From the NCBI GenBank assembly GCA_015143295.1, contig CM026570.1:5604047-5668046 (forward strand): a stretch of DNA of 64,000 bases, in the 5' to 3' direction. The notes beneath the pieces were generated by a model, which did not search any database, was not told where the DNA came from, and saw only the letters and a list, made by a program, of their open reading frames with translations. This document shows, piece by piece, positions 23,416-33,368 of this stretch. This DNA comes from Tetracentron sinense. Lineage: Eukaryota > Streptophyta > Magnoliopsida > Trochodendrales > Trochodendraceae. How positions within the stretch are numbered: the stretch's first letter is position 1; each line of letters opens with the position of its first letter. A program made the translations under genes and the position numbers.

Positions 23416-23815
23416 CATAGTGGTGGAGGTGGTGGTGGTGGTGGTGGTTGAGTGGTGTTGGCGGTAGAGTGGTTGTGGATGTGGTGGTGGTGGTGAATGG
23501 TAGTGAGTGGTGGTGGGTGGTGGTGGGTGATGGGTGGTGGAGTGGTGGTGATGGGTGGTGGTGGTTAAGTGTTGGTGGTGTAGTGGTTGTGGTGGTGAGT
23601 GGTGGTGGTGAGTGGTGGTGGTGGTGGGTGGTGGAGTGGTGGTGATGGGTGGTGGAGTGGTGATGAGTGGTGGTGATTGTGGTGGTGGTGGTGGTAGAGT
23701 GGTTGTGGTGGTGGTGGTTGGTTGGTGGGTGGTGGTGGTGATGGATGGTGAGTGATGGATTAGTGTTGGTGGTGGAGTAGTGATGGTGTAGAGTGGTGGT
23801 GTATAGTGGTTCTGT
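23416..23815 (+). repeat. GGT-rich microsatellite-like arm
   Basis: About 400 bp of almost uninterrupted GGT/GTGGTG/AGTGGTGGTG units. It is the left arm of the fold-back element and the complement type of the CCA tract at 24,738-25,192. A G-rich single strand of this length could also form G-quadruplex structures (inference). Confidence 0.85.
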
Positions 23816-24076
23816 TTTTGTTTCCAAATACAGAAGTAATAAAAATTTTCTGTTACTGTGATTTTCAAAAATATTGCTACTAATTTTTAAAAACCAAAAA
23901 CAGAAATATGTGTTTACCGAACATGTTTTGTTTAAAAATTTCCAATTTTTTGTTTTTAAAAACAGAAAACGGAAGTGCAACCAAACGGGTAAAATAAGCC
24001 CCGTCCGTGAGGTTGCACCTTCCTTTTCTGTTTTTAAAAATAAGAGTTTGAAAATTTTGACACAAAACATGTTTGG

Positions 24077-24251
24077 ACACATCAGGGCTTTGTCCCAGTG
24101 GTAGTGTATCTCCTGTTTTGGGGAGAGTTACCAGGTTCCATTCCAGAGAGGGTGGGAGTTTGTATATACTCTTAACCTGCCCACTAACTAAAGAGATACT
24201 AACACCTAACTGGCGTTGCGGCCTAAACGTATATCTCGAACAAAAAAAAAA
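24077..24251 (+). mobile_element. SINE, family 2, with target-site duplication
   Basis: The body has an A-box-like CCCAGTGGTAGTGTATCTCC and a B-box-like CCAGGTTCCATTCC, ending in a poly-A of about 14 bases. It is flanked by a 13 bp direct repeat (AAAACATGTTTGG at 24,064-24,076 and 24,252-24,264). A second copy of near-equal length lies reversed at 57,421-57,596. Inserted in the fold-back element. Confidence 0.85.
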
Positions 24252-24302
24252 AAAACATGTTTGGTAAACATTAGTGTTGTCATCATACTGGAAAAATAAA
24301 AC

Positions 24303-24605
24303 ACAATAGTGTTGTCAGAACCTGATCGGATCAGTAGAGTTGCTGGTTCCTAGTTCCACCGGTCCAGTTTGACTGTGTATTTTTTTTTTTTTTTAAAAAA
24401 AAACCGTTTTTTTTTTTTCCTAATTTTTTTCCCAGGTCTGACCGGTTGCGATCGGTTCTGATCGGTTCCCAATTGGTTCTACCGATTTTGACCGATTCTG
24501 GCTGTTTCTTAAAGAATATCGGTTTTGAGGGTTTTGGGAACTGACGAGGGGGCCGATTCCACCGGTTCGACCGACCGGTCCGATCCGGTTCTGACAATAG
24601 TGGTA
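24303..24605. mobile_element. MITE with TTGTCAGAACC termini
   Basis: The left end reads TAGTGTTGTCAGAACC and the right end GGTTCTGACAATAGTG, an inverted repeat about 300 bp apart. The interior is rich in CCGGT/GATCGGTT motifs and centred on an A/T homopolymer. The iterated GATCGG-like subterminal motifs recall hAT MITEs. No convincing 8 bp duplication was seen. Confidence 0.6.
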
Positions 24606-24737
24606 AACATGTTTCTGCTTTCTGTTTTCTAAATTTAGTAACAAAATTTTTGAAAATCAAGACATTAGACATTTTTTGTTACCTCTGTTATTGAAAACAA
24701 AAAACAAAGAAGGAAAACAGGGATCCATCATTATTGA

Positions 24738-25192
24738 CCGACCCACCACCCACCATCACCATGGCATTACCACCACCCACCATCACCATGGCATTACCAC
24801 CACCCACAATACCACCACCATCCACCACAACACCATCACCCCACCACCACAATACCACCACCCACCACCACCTCCACCACAACACCTCCACCACACCACC
24901 ACCACTACCCACCACCTACCACCTCCACTACAACCCACCACCACCCACTACGAACCTCCACACTACAACCACCACCACCTTCACCAACATCCACCACCCA
25001 CTACGCATCTCCACAACACCACCATACACCACCACCCACCACCACCACACACCATCACCACCACCACTATCAATCACTGTAACGACAAATTTCTACCGCC
25101 TCATCGGGTGTGAAATAAGTGGTGAGATTTCACCACTTACAACCACCACCACACTACTACACCCACTACCCACCACTATCACCACCATGAAA
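24738..25192 (+). repeat. CCA-rich microsatellite-like arm
   Basis: About 450 bp of CCACCA/CACCACCATCACC units, with a short unrelated insert near 25,085-25,135. Inverted relative to the GGT tract at 23,416-23,815, forming the right arm of the fold-back element. Confidence 0.85.
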
Positions 25193-25509
25193 TGAAATTA
25201 TTTAATTATATTTATCAAACACTTTAAACAAAAAAAAAAAAAACAAGTAGCAGTTAGTAATGCCAACCATGTTTCCTACTTAAAAAAATTGAAAACATAA
25301 AACAATTTCTACTTTTTAAAAACAGGAAAACGCAAGTGTATCCAAACGGCCCCTAAGATTTAAAAAAAACACTGAGTTGCTTAACCCTAGGAGTGAGTGA
25401 ATACTAACCACAGTAGGTAAGTATTTAAAATTGGGGCGTGGACCAATGAGGACATGTCCTTTGGTTATAAAATGATGACCCTGGGTATATTTACTATTTT
25501 TCAAAAAAA

Positions 25510-27985
25510 ATTGTGTTTATGTTGATCATTTTGTCAGGTTGAGATTTTTCGTCAAACTTCCCGCGGAAGTTGAAAAATAATTTTCCACGAAAGCAAATGT
25601 GGCTTTTCGAAGAAGTAGAGAAACTAATTTCTTACGAATTCTTACTTCCACGCGAAGTCAAACGAAAAAGGGTAAACCAAACATCAGAATATTGACTTTT
25701 TTCTTCTTAAAAGCTAAAATTGTGAGAAAGTATATCCAAACGACCTCCAAGCATCATAGAACTGCAAACTATCCAAAATATTTAAATGAAACCACCCGAA
25801 ATTCAAAAAAAATAAGGTTTCATATTGTCAATAAAGTTTAGAGAAACGTGCTAGCCTTACTTCAACCGAAACCAAAGACAAGTGTTTGTTTTTAGTTGAA
25901 AGCAATAAGACATGTTGATTTTTGGCTGAGTAATGCCTGATAGTAGGGCTAGCACGGCTAAGATTAGGAGGAGAGAATTTGATGCTTTTTTTTTAAAGGA
26001 GAAGACAATAAAAGTGTCCAAAATAAGAGGGAAAAAAATTTATTACATGATCTGTTCAAGTGCAAAAGATTTTAAAAAAAAAAAAAAGGAATAAAATTTT
26101 GGAATAAAGTTAAAGTACAATCTTTAATTACAGCTCCCTCTATCCACCAATACAATTTTTTAAAGAAAATTTGTTGCAATCCATCCACCTAATCTATTCA
26201 TCTACCAACCCACTTGCTTTCAAAAACGAAAAATGTTATAATCCACCAACCTATACAATATACATTATACATTATTTTCAAATAAAATAAAATAATAATA
26301 ATAATAATATAATGATTATTGTAATTTATTTTTTTGTAAAAAAAGTCATTTATTTGGATTTATTATTGCTTTCGTTCTTCTAATTCTCAAAAGAAGATTG
26401 CTAGCCCTACTCTAAAATTCAAAAGATTTTTGTACTTTTGGTGGCAAAATGTCTTGCTGCTTTTACTCATATGATTGCTAGCCCTACTCTAAAATTCAAA
26501 AGATTTTTATAATTTTGGTAGAAAAATGTCTTCTTGCTTTTACTAATACATAGTGGTTAGTATTAGTAATTCAGCAAAGATTTATTTTGCTGAATGATAT
26601 CATTTACCTACGCACGTTGGTCCATAGTTAGTGGTTAGTAATGGGGATTCGAGTTCTTGGTACTTATCACTTGGGGGGAAATGGAGCCTAAGACCTCTCT
26701 ATTAAGAAAGGCCACACCCCACTATTGGCACAAGAGGCTGGGTGTATTTAACAAGTAAGACTCGTAAGCTTGTTTTTCTAAATTGTGTTTATGTAGATCA
26801 TTTTGTCAGGTCGAAGATTTTTCGTCAAACTTCCTGCAAAAATTGAATAATAACTTTCCGCAAAAGATAACCTAGCTTTTCGAAGAAGTAGAGAAACTGA
26901 TTTCCTACGGATTTTTACTTCCACACGAAGTCAAACGAAAAACATTAAAATAACGACTTTTTTCTTCTGGAAAGCTAAAAATTGTGAGAAAGTGTATCCA
27001 AACGACCTCCAAGCATCATAGAACTGCGAACTATCCAAAATATTTAAATGAGACCACCTAAAGCACGAAATAAAATAAGGCTTCAGATTGTCATTAAAGT
27101 TTAGAGAAGCGTGCTAGCCCTACTTCAACTGAAACCAAAGACAAGTGTTTGTTTTTGGTTTTTTGTTGGTAAAAACCAAGTGTTTGTTTTTAATCGAAAG
27201 CAATAAGACATGTTGGTTTTTGGCTGAGTAATGCCTAACAGTAGGGCTAACACGGCTAAAATTAGGAGAAGAGAATTTGATGCTTTTTTAAAGGAGAAGA
27301 TGACAAAAGTCTCCAAAATAAGAGGGAAAAAAATTTTCTTACATGATCTGTTGAAGAGCAAAAGGGATAAAAAAAGAATAAAATTTTGGAATAAAGTTTA
27401 AGTGCAACCTTTAATTCCACCAATACAATATTTTAAAGAAAATTTGTTGTAAACCATCCACCTAATCTATTCATCTACCAAAAACACTTGCTTTAAAAAA
27501 GGAAAAATGTTATAATCCACCAACCTATACAATATACATTATACATTATTTTCAAATAAAATAAAATAATAATAACATAATGATTCTTGTAATTTATTTT
27601 TTTGTAACAAAAAGTAATTTATTTGTATTTATTATTGCTTTAGATTTTCTTATAGTCAAAAGAGGAATGCTAGCTCTACTGTAAAATTTAAAAGATTTTT
27701 GTACTGATAGTAGCAAAATGTCTTGTTGCTTTTACTGGTACATAATTAGTGGTTAGTAATGGGGATTCAACAAAGATTTTTTTTGCTTGATGATATCATT
27801 TACTTACGTTAGTACATAGTTAATGGTTAGTAATGGGATTCGAGTTCTTGCTACTCATCACTTGGGGGAAAATAGATCACAGAGTCCTCTCTATTGAGAG
27901 AGAGTACACCCCACCATTGGCACAAGAGGCCGGGTGTATTTAACAAGTAAGACTCGTAAGCTTGTTTTTCTTACATTGGAGAGTT
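25510..27985. repeat. 1.2 kb tandem duplication
   Basis: Copy 1 (about 25,510-26,780) and copy 2 (about 26,781-27,985) share the same landmarks in order: TTGTGTTTATG..GATCATTTTGTCAGG; AAGCATCATAGAACTGC; GACAAGTGTTTGTTTTT..AAGCAATAAGACATG; TTATAATCCACCAACC; GCACAAGAGGC; and AAGACTCGTAAGCTTG at the end. No gene lies inside. Each unit ends in a degenerate SINE-like block, and copy 1 holds a smaller internal duplication at about 26,398-26,530 (GCTAGCCCTACTCTAAAATT twice). Confidence 0.85.
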
Positions 27986-28275
27986 TTTTTATTTGAATAA
28001 GAGGAATGTTAAGAATATTCATACTGTCTTTTTAATATTAAAACAAAATGATTGTGTATAACCCACAAAAATGAATGGAGTTTGGATCTTGTCCATTGTG
28101 ATTGAACTTTGTGTTCAATCGCACTCACAAAACCCTGTGCTTTTAACTTTGCAAAATTTATTAATATTTTTTTAAATAATGTTAGATATTTTAATCTTAA
28201 GAATTATTAAATCTTAATTACAATTAATAAATGTTAAAAAGGACATATGTTGACCTGTGAAGAGTTCAATAGCAT
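27986..28275. other. Intergenic, nothing recognised
   Basis: AT-rich spacer between the tandem duplication and a SINE; no open frame of note. Confidence 0.4.
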
Positions 28276-28445
28276 TTTTTTTTTGGTAATCGATATCATT
28301 TACCTACTTCAATAGAGTCAGCCAGTCAAAAGTTAGCATGACAGTGGAGCTCTTGTTGGTCGTACCCGGGGGGATTGGATCCCCAGACCCTCCCCTTGGA
28401 AGGCCACACCCCTACCACTCACAATCAAGAGTGGGCGCGTGTGTG
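28276..28445 (-). mobile_element. SINE, family 1, reverse copy
   Basis: The minus strand reads TGAGTGGTAGGGGTGTGGCC then GGGGATCCAATCCCCCCGGG and AAGAGCTCCACTG, matching the copy at 13,890-14,041 block by block, and ends in poly-A (the T run at 28,276-28,285). Boundaries approximate. Confidence 0.65.
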
Positions 28446-28938
28446 GTTCTCTATAGCAGGTGAGATAATGAGGTACCCTTCACCGCAACGTTCAATCAAA
28501 ATGTTATTTGTGTAGGGTATGCTCTAATCATTTATCTAATTATATCAGGGTTATGGTCAACAGGGTTAGCACTCATGGTGGGGGTTCAACAGCCTATCAC
28601 TAGGACGAATCCACGGTGTGTGATTGTGTAGCTCATTAGTAATGATTTCACACAATTTCACTTATTTTTCTATTTAAAAAGTGATACACCGTCGGTAGTA
28701 TTAGCGAATCCCTCGGTAAAAGAGGGAAGATCCAGATTGGAATATTAATAGAGGAATGCTACTCATACTCGCTATCAATTCATACTCTTATTACCTGTTT
28801 ATGTTTTGTGTTTTTTTTTGGTTATAAGAAAGTGTTGCATAAAAGATAGGCGGTTGGTGGAAGGACTGTTAAAGTATGTGTAGCATTACTCTTTGGATAA
28901 AGACCAATCATTTTCGTATTTTTATACGAATAGACCTT

Positions 28939-29022
28939 CACGTGACACGCTCCTGCCCCAGCTTACTGTAAAACGCCACGTGTTCCTGTCCATCGATCTT
29001 ATCGCAAGACGTGTTATATAAT
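28939..29022 (+). promoter_or_regulatory. DRM1 promoter: two G-boxes and TATA box
   Basis: Two CACGTG G-box/ABRE cores lie at 28,939-28,944 and 28,977-28,982 (the latter in GCCACGTGTTC), followed by TTATATAAT at 29,014-29,022, about 180 bp before the start codon. Paired G-boxes suit abscisic-acid or light/bZIP-bHLH control, which fits a dormancy-associated gene (inference). Confidence 0.6.
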
Positions 29023-29193
29023 TTCTTAGGCCACGCTTCCTCAAAACTCTTCCAGATTTCGATCAACGGTCGAAAACATTCTCATCCCTAGAGATTTGCT
29101 CGACGTTTAATCCCGATTTTTCTTTAAATATCTCTGCACCACCATTATTACCCTCTTACTCTGTTGGCTAAGGTTTCTGGAATTTTCCCAACC

Positions 29194-30496
29194 ATGGGTC
29201 TACTTGACAAGCTATGGGACGACACTTTCGCCGGACCTCGGCCGGATTACGGCCTTGGAAAGCTCCGGAAGTACCCCACCTTTGCTCTCCGTTCGAATTC
29301 CGACAAAGGTATGTTCCTTTGCTAAAATAAGCCAGTAGCGCTCTATTGCACTTCACTGAGCAAGTCATACATACATCGTAATGAATGTTGTAAAAAAATA
29401 TTATTTTAATCGAACTGCTCAGATCGACTGATCTTATCTTTGTTTCTAATTTGTTTGGTTTTAGTGGGAGAAGCGGATGGCGGGAACGGGAGATCGTACG
29501 GTGAGGATTCATCTGAGGAGGCGACGAGGATTACACGCAGTATCATGATAGTAAAACCACCTGGGTATCAAGCGCCGGCGAACGATTCTCTGCCGGTTTC
29601 CCCAGCCGGATCTACTCCTCCGGTATCTCCGTTTTTCGGTAAGTCTGCTTTTTTATGTAATGACGTAAAAGCCCATTCAAGGGAAGTGGGAGAATCTAGA
29701 AATGTCGGTTTACCAAACCAAAAAAAAAAAACTCTAGAAAGATCTACGACTAACAGGGCTGTTAGTGGAGGGTGTTTTTGTCATTTGAACAATCCCTATA
29801 GTATAGGGGTAATTTGAATATTATAAAAAAGAGATATTTCCCCATATAATGCTTATCAGTACTCTCTTTGTTAAATCATTCTGAGTGGACAGTGTGTTGG
29901 TGCTTAATGGAAGACAATTACACATCTCTTTTCTCTTTAAAAAGAGATTAATTTTGAGCCGGTGCTCCGCCTCACGGCGTTGAAGCGGAGCTCCCCTTTT
30001 TACACTATGCTTTGGCAAGTTCGTAATTGCCTAACACACCTAATTATAAGTTTGCCACCGTGTTAGTGTAAAAAAGGGGAGCTCCGGTCATCTTTTGAAC
30101 CAGAGCTCCTGATTGTAGTTAAATTACTATTTGGTATCTGCATGGATGTCGCTAACTTGCGCCGGCAGGGCACAGCCAAATTCCATTCAGATCCGTTATT
30201 ATGCCGTGAATCTGCGATTTCTCTATGATCTGGCTGGCTGGCTGGCTTTGGCTTTGGCTTAACTATGTTATGTAACAATCTTAGGAAAAGTTACAGGGTA
30301 TGTCATATGGGGGTCTTGGATTTTGAATGTGTTGTGTTTTGTGAGGATTTGTTTTCTAACAAAGAGTAATTCGGGGTGAGAATCAGGTGGTGGTGGTGGG
30401 AGAGATTCGAACATGTTTCGTCGGAGATCTATGTCGGATGTTTATGAGAGAGCAAGGGGGGCTGGACCCAGGCGCTCTTCCTCTCCTTACGACTAG
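29194..30496 (+). CDS. DRM1: Dormancy-associated / auxin-repressed protein (DRM1/ARP family)
   Basis: Three exons: 29,194-29,308, 29,465-29,638, 30,387-30,496; joined 399 nt, 132 aa. All introns GT-AG. The protein starts MGLLDKLWDDTFAGPRPDYG, the invariant N-terminus of the family, followed by GLGKLRKYPTF, a middle block with RSIMIVKPPGYQ, the TPPVSPFFG motif, a Gly-rich link, and the C-terminal RRRSMSDVYERA..GPRRSSSPYD. Length is typical. These small, disordered proteins are induced in dormant buds and repressed by auxin or sugar (known for the family); the biochemical role is unknown. The upstream G-boxes fit this regulation. Intron 2 (748 bp) holds a fold-back MITE. Confidence 0.95.
29950..30115. 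mobile_element. Fold-back MITE in DRM1 intron 2
   Basis: GGAGCTCCCCTTTTTACACT (about 29,988-30,007) and AGTGTAAAAAAGGGGAGCTCC (about 30,065-30,085) form a strong inverted repeat around an AT-rich centre, with weaker outer pairing (GGTGCTCC near 29,960 against GAGCTCC near 30,105). Non-coding, sense/antisense neutral, inside an intron. Confidence 0.6.
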
Positions 30497-31060
30497 TGAG
30501 ATTTGAGCTCTACTACTTCCATGTTCCATCTCAAACGACGGCTAAAGAAGGCGCTACCTACAACTTTTTTATTCTACTTTTATGTGAAGAGGTTAGCCTA
30601 AGTATTATGTGTGTGTACTGTGTGATGGTGGAACATTTGCAATGCTACTGACAGTAGGCAAAATGTACCCAGCAAAAAAAAAGACTGCAATGCATGGGAT
30701 CATCTGAGACATTTAGAGGTGGTATTGTAATGTTGATGTGGTTTATGTGTGTTTGTTTTGTCGGTTTACTTCATGGATCTCCCTCTCTCTCACTCTCTCT
30801 CTCTCTCTCACACACACACAGAGGAGAACGAGGATGTTTGCCTTTGCATTCCGATGACGGTTTGGTTATGATGGGTTCATTGGTTTGTGCCCGCCCATGC
30901 CCAATAGCTTTCAAAAGTTTAGAAGCACCTGCTCCATGTTCATGACCGTCTAACATTTTACTTTTTTTTTTTTCAAGAGGTTAGGGGGTTATGTGCCCCC
31001 TTTGCCCCTGCCTCCACCCCTAGATTCTGCTTCCGCTCTTTCAATATTAGGGGAGAGCGG
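30497..31060. other. DRM1 3' flank with CT/CA microsatellite
   Basis: Contains the probable 3'UTR of DRM1 and a CT-rich then CA-rich simple repeat at 30,779-30,822. The short frames over it are repeat artefacts. Confidence 0.5.
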
Positions 31061-31640
31061 TTTAACTCACCTTCTCACAGTATAGAGAATAGTGGGGTGT
31101 TTGGATTGGATTTTTTTTGGCCAAAAATCAAGTTTGATAAAATTGATTGTGTAGAAATTAATGATCAAATAATCATTTTTTAAAATTTGTGTAGAAATTA
31201 ATGGTCAAATAGTTATTTTTTAAAATAATAGTGTGTAGAGAATACGGAGGTGTCTCTCAACTTCGTATTCTCCACACTATTATTTGAAAAAATGATTATT
31301 TGATCATGAATTTTTACACAATCAATTTTATCATAATTGATTTTTGGTCAAAAAATTCCAATCCAAACGCCACCAAAATCTCTTTAAGAGTTCATATTTT
31401 ATTTAATGTTTGGACAATTAAATAATGAATTATTTTGTAGATAGTTTAGTTTAAATCAATCTTGATAAATATGTTTACAATATTAGGGGAGTGTGGTTTA
31501 ACTCACCTTCACACAATATAGAGAATAAATCTCTTTTAAGAGTTTTATTTTATGTCTGGACAATTAGATAATGAATTATTTTGTAGATAGTTTATTTTAG
31601 ATTAACTTTGATAAATAGTTTAGTTTAGATCAACTTTGGT
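31050..31640. repeat. Tandem duplication, copy 1 split by a MITE
   Basis: A unit beginning ATTAGGGGAGAGCGGTTTAA near 31,046, interrupted by the MITE at 31,096-31,372 and resuming AAATCTCTTTAAGAGTT, is repeated uninterrupted from about 31,483 (ATTAGGGGAGTGTGGTTTAA..GAATAAATCTCTTTT) to about 31,640. Both copies share GGACAATTA..TAATGAATTATTTTG. Confidence 0.75.
31096..31372. mobile_element. Tourist/Harbinger-like MITE, near-palindromic
   Basis: The ends are GGGGTGTTTGGATTGGATTT and AATTCCAATCCAAACGCCACC. Most of the interior also pairs (GAATACGGAG against CTTCGTATTC around 31,255). The adjacent duplicate supplies the empty site: GAGAATAAATCTC there versus GAGAATAG and AAATCTC flanking the insertion here, consistent with a 3 bp TAA target duplication with one change on each side. 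Confidence 0.75.
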
Positions 31641-31890
31641 AAATATGGTTTGAGTAAGTTAAATATAGTTTGAGTAAGTTAATAGAATAAAAAATGTAAT
31701 TATACTAATATGTCGTTAATTCTTTTAAAAATTAAATAAAAAAGCTATTGTACAAAATAAATAAATAATACAATAAAATAAAATTGATAGTTATATAATT
31801 TTGCTTATATAAATTAGTATATAAAGGGGGAAGTATCATCTCATATGCTTTGGATAACAGGATGACAATAGGGTATTTCTATCAGGGAAA

Positions 31891-32753
31891 TATTATGTTT
31901 AGGAAAATAATGATGTAATATCTTTGAGATACATAAGATCTCAGTAGATAATTTTTGATTAACATCAATCAAGGATTTGATTAGAATAGGTTTTCATCTC
32001 GAGGTCAATGTAATCTCTATATAAACCCTAGCTGAGTCTCTTTGTAATCATCTTAAGAATTCAATAATATCAGTTTCTCTTCATGGTATCAAGAGCGGGC
32101 GATCCGCTGCCTATTTTGATTTTTTTTATTCCGCTTTTCCAGTAGGTGGCGGTACCATCTGTCGGGTGTGAAACCTTTTATTTTTATTTTTGTTTTAAAT
32201 AAAAACCTATCATCCTCGATACCTTTACAATCCCAATTCTCATACTCATACTCATGCGTCACGATCTCTCATTTTCTTTTCATTTATTGAAGACCTCTCC
32301 AACTAGAGTTTTTCTTTAAATCGCGGGTCATACTTCATATGCTTTGGGAGAAGATCATGACAGTCTGATCTAGTGGACCATCGACTCTAACAAACTCAAG
32401 AATGAGCGGGATGCGACAGAGATGTACTTCACAGATTGACGATGACCACCAAGCACAGGCCTATTCGTCAACAAATTATCTAAGAAGATCAGGGGTGATG
32501 AGTACTCGACTTATGGCAAGCACATGAAGATCTCGATGCTCATGTATTTGTGAGGGGAAGTATTATATTAGCAAAATAATGATATAATATCTATGAGATA
32601 CACAAGATCTCATAGACAATATTGGATTAACATCAATATTCAAGGATTTAATTAGATTAGGTTTCTATCTTGAGGTCAATATAATCTCTATATAAACCCA
32701 GTTAGGTCTCTCTATAATCATCTTAAGAATTCAATAATATCAGTTTCTCTTCA
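31891..32753 (+). mobile_element. TRIM: small non-autonomous LTR retrotransposon
   Basis: Two LTR copies of 193 bp each (31,891-32,083 and 32,561-32,753) start TATTATRTTWGSAAAATAAT and end TTTCTCTTCA. Directly after the 5' LTR is TGGTATCAAGAGC (32,084-32,096), a near-match to the initiator-methionine tRNA primer-binding site. Before the 3' LTR is the purine tract TGAGGGGAAG (32,551-32,560). The 464 bp interior has no intact gene, only short gag-like traces. Size 863 bp. The two LTRs differ at several sites, so the insertion is not recent. No clear 5 bp target duplication. Confidence 0.85.
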
Positions 32754-32997
32754 ATTTCCCCTTCACGCTTTGGGCACTCAAGGTTAAAAGCTTGTAGAGA
32801 GAGTATCTTAAATGATAATCTTGAGAGATCCACTCTTCCACAAGGCACAATAGGAGGGATCATTTTCTGTTATTATTTTTGCATTATAGGCCACGCTCAA
32901 TTTTTAAGGTCCATATAAATGTAGAACGGAATTAGGGCTTGGACCTTTGAAGCTTGTGCCCATCTCGACATATATATATATATATATTGTAGTAGGG

Positions 32998-33207
32998 CAG
33001 TGATTAGCATACCACATTTGACTATGTGGTCAACTGTCATGACCACTTGTCCTTTAACACTCTTTTAACTATGATTAAACTTAAAAAAATTATAGTAAAT
33101 ATTTTTTTCTTTTTAAAAACTAATATTAAATTGCTTAACCCTAAGAGTGAGTGAATCTTAACTACAATTGATCTATGGTAAAAAGGGGGTATGGACCAAT
33201 AAGGGCT
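32998..33207 (+). mobile_element. GGTTAAG-family MITE
   Basis: Starts CAGTGATTAGCATACCACAT, has CCTTTAACACTC, an AT-rich centre, CTTAACCCTAAGAGTGAGTG and GGTATGGACCAATAAGG at the end; same block order as the copy at 15,549. Confidence 0.65.
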
Positions 33208-33368
33208 GCACATTAAACTTCATAGTCTAATGCCGCGATAAGTCAAATATTTCCCATTGTAATATACCTTATAATTTAAAATACTGGTTGCACATTAAAC
33301 TTCATAGTCTAATGCCGCAGTAAGTCAAATATTTCCCATTGTAACATACCTTATAATTTAAAATACTT
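33208..33368. repeat. 80 bp tandem repeat, two copies
   Basis: GCACATTAAACTTCATAGTC starts at about 33,208 and again at about 33,289. Both units continue to TTATAATTTAAAATACT with only a few differences. It begins at the right end of the MITE. Confidence 0.85.

Larger units (their letters stand above)
23226..25352. mobile_element. 2.1 kb fold-back element with GGT/CCA arms
   Basis: The ends are inverted: GGGGCCGTTTGGATTCACTT at the left, and AAGTGTATCCAAACGGCCCC at the right. Inside, AT-rich segments pair (for example GATAAATATAATAATGAG against AATTATATTTATC near 25,210), then a GGT-rich tract (23,416-23,815) faces a CCA-rich tract (24,738-25,192). Additional end-like sequences near 23,940-24,020 (GAAAACGGAAGTGCAACCAAACGGG) suggest more than one copy is nested here. 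A SINE and another MITE interrupt the middle. The ends resemble Harbinger/Tourist or Mutator-type termini, but no clean target duplication was seen. Long His/Pro/Thr or Val/Gly frames over the tracts are repeat artefacts. Confidence 0.7.
23129..25500. mobile_element. GGTTAAG-family MITE split by a nested element
   Basis: The left part (23,129-23,225) starts CAGTGCTCAGCGGACCCATG and runs through CTTTTAACACACC to AACTAAATT. The right part resumes at about 25,353 with AAGATTT..TTGCTTAACCCTAGGAGTG and ends GGACCAATGAGGAC..GGTTATAAAATG. Joined, the blocks follow the order of the intact copy at 15,549-15,795. Its left end is about 20 bp upstream of the L18-gene leader exon. Confidence 0.7.

Noticed and set aside
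23285..24082. 265-codon minus-strand open frame rich in His, Pro and Thr
   Set aside because: It is the translation of the GGT/CCA microsatellite arm. Other frames over the same repeat are equally open, and no domain is present.
24676..25195. 145- and 153-codon plus-strand frames rich in His, Pro and Thr
   Set aside because: Simple-sequence translation of the CCA arm, open in several frames at once.
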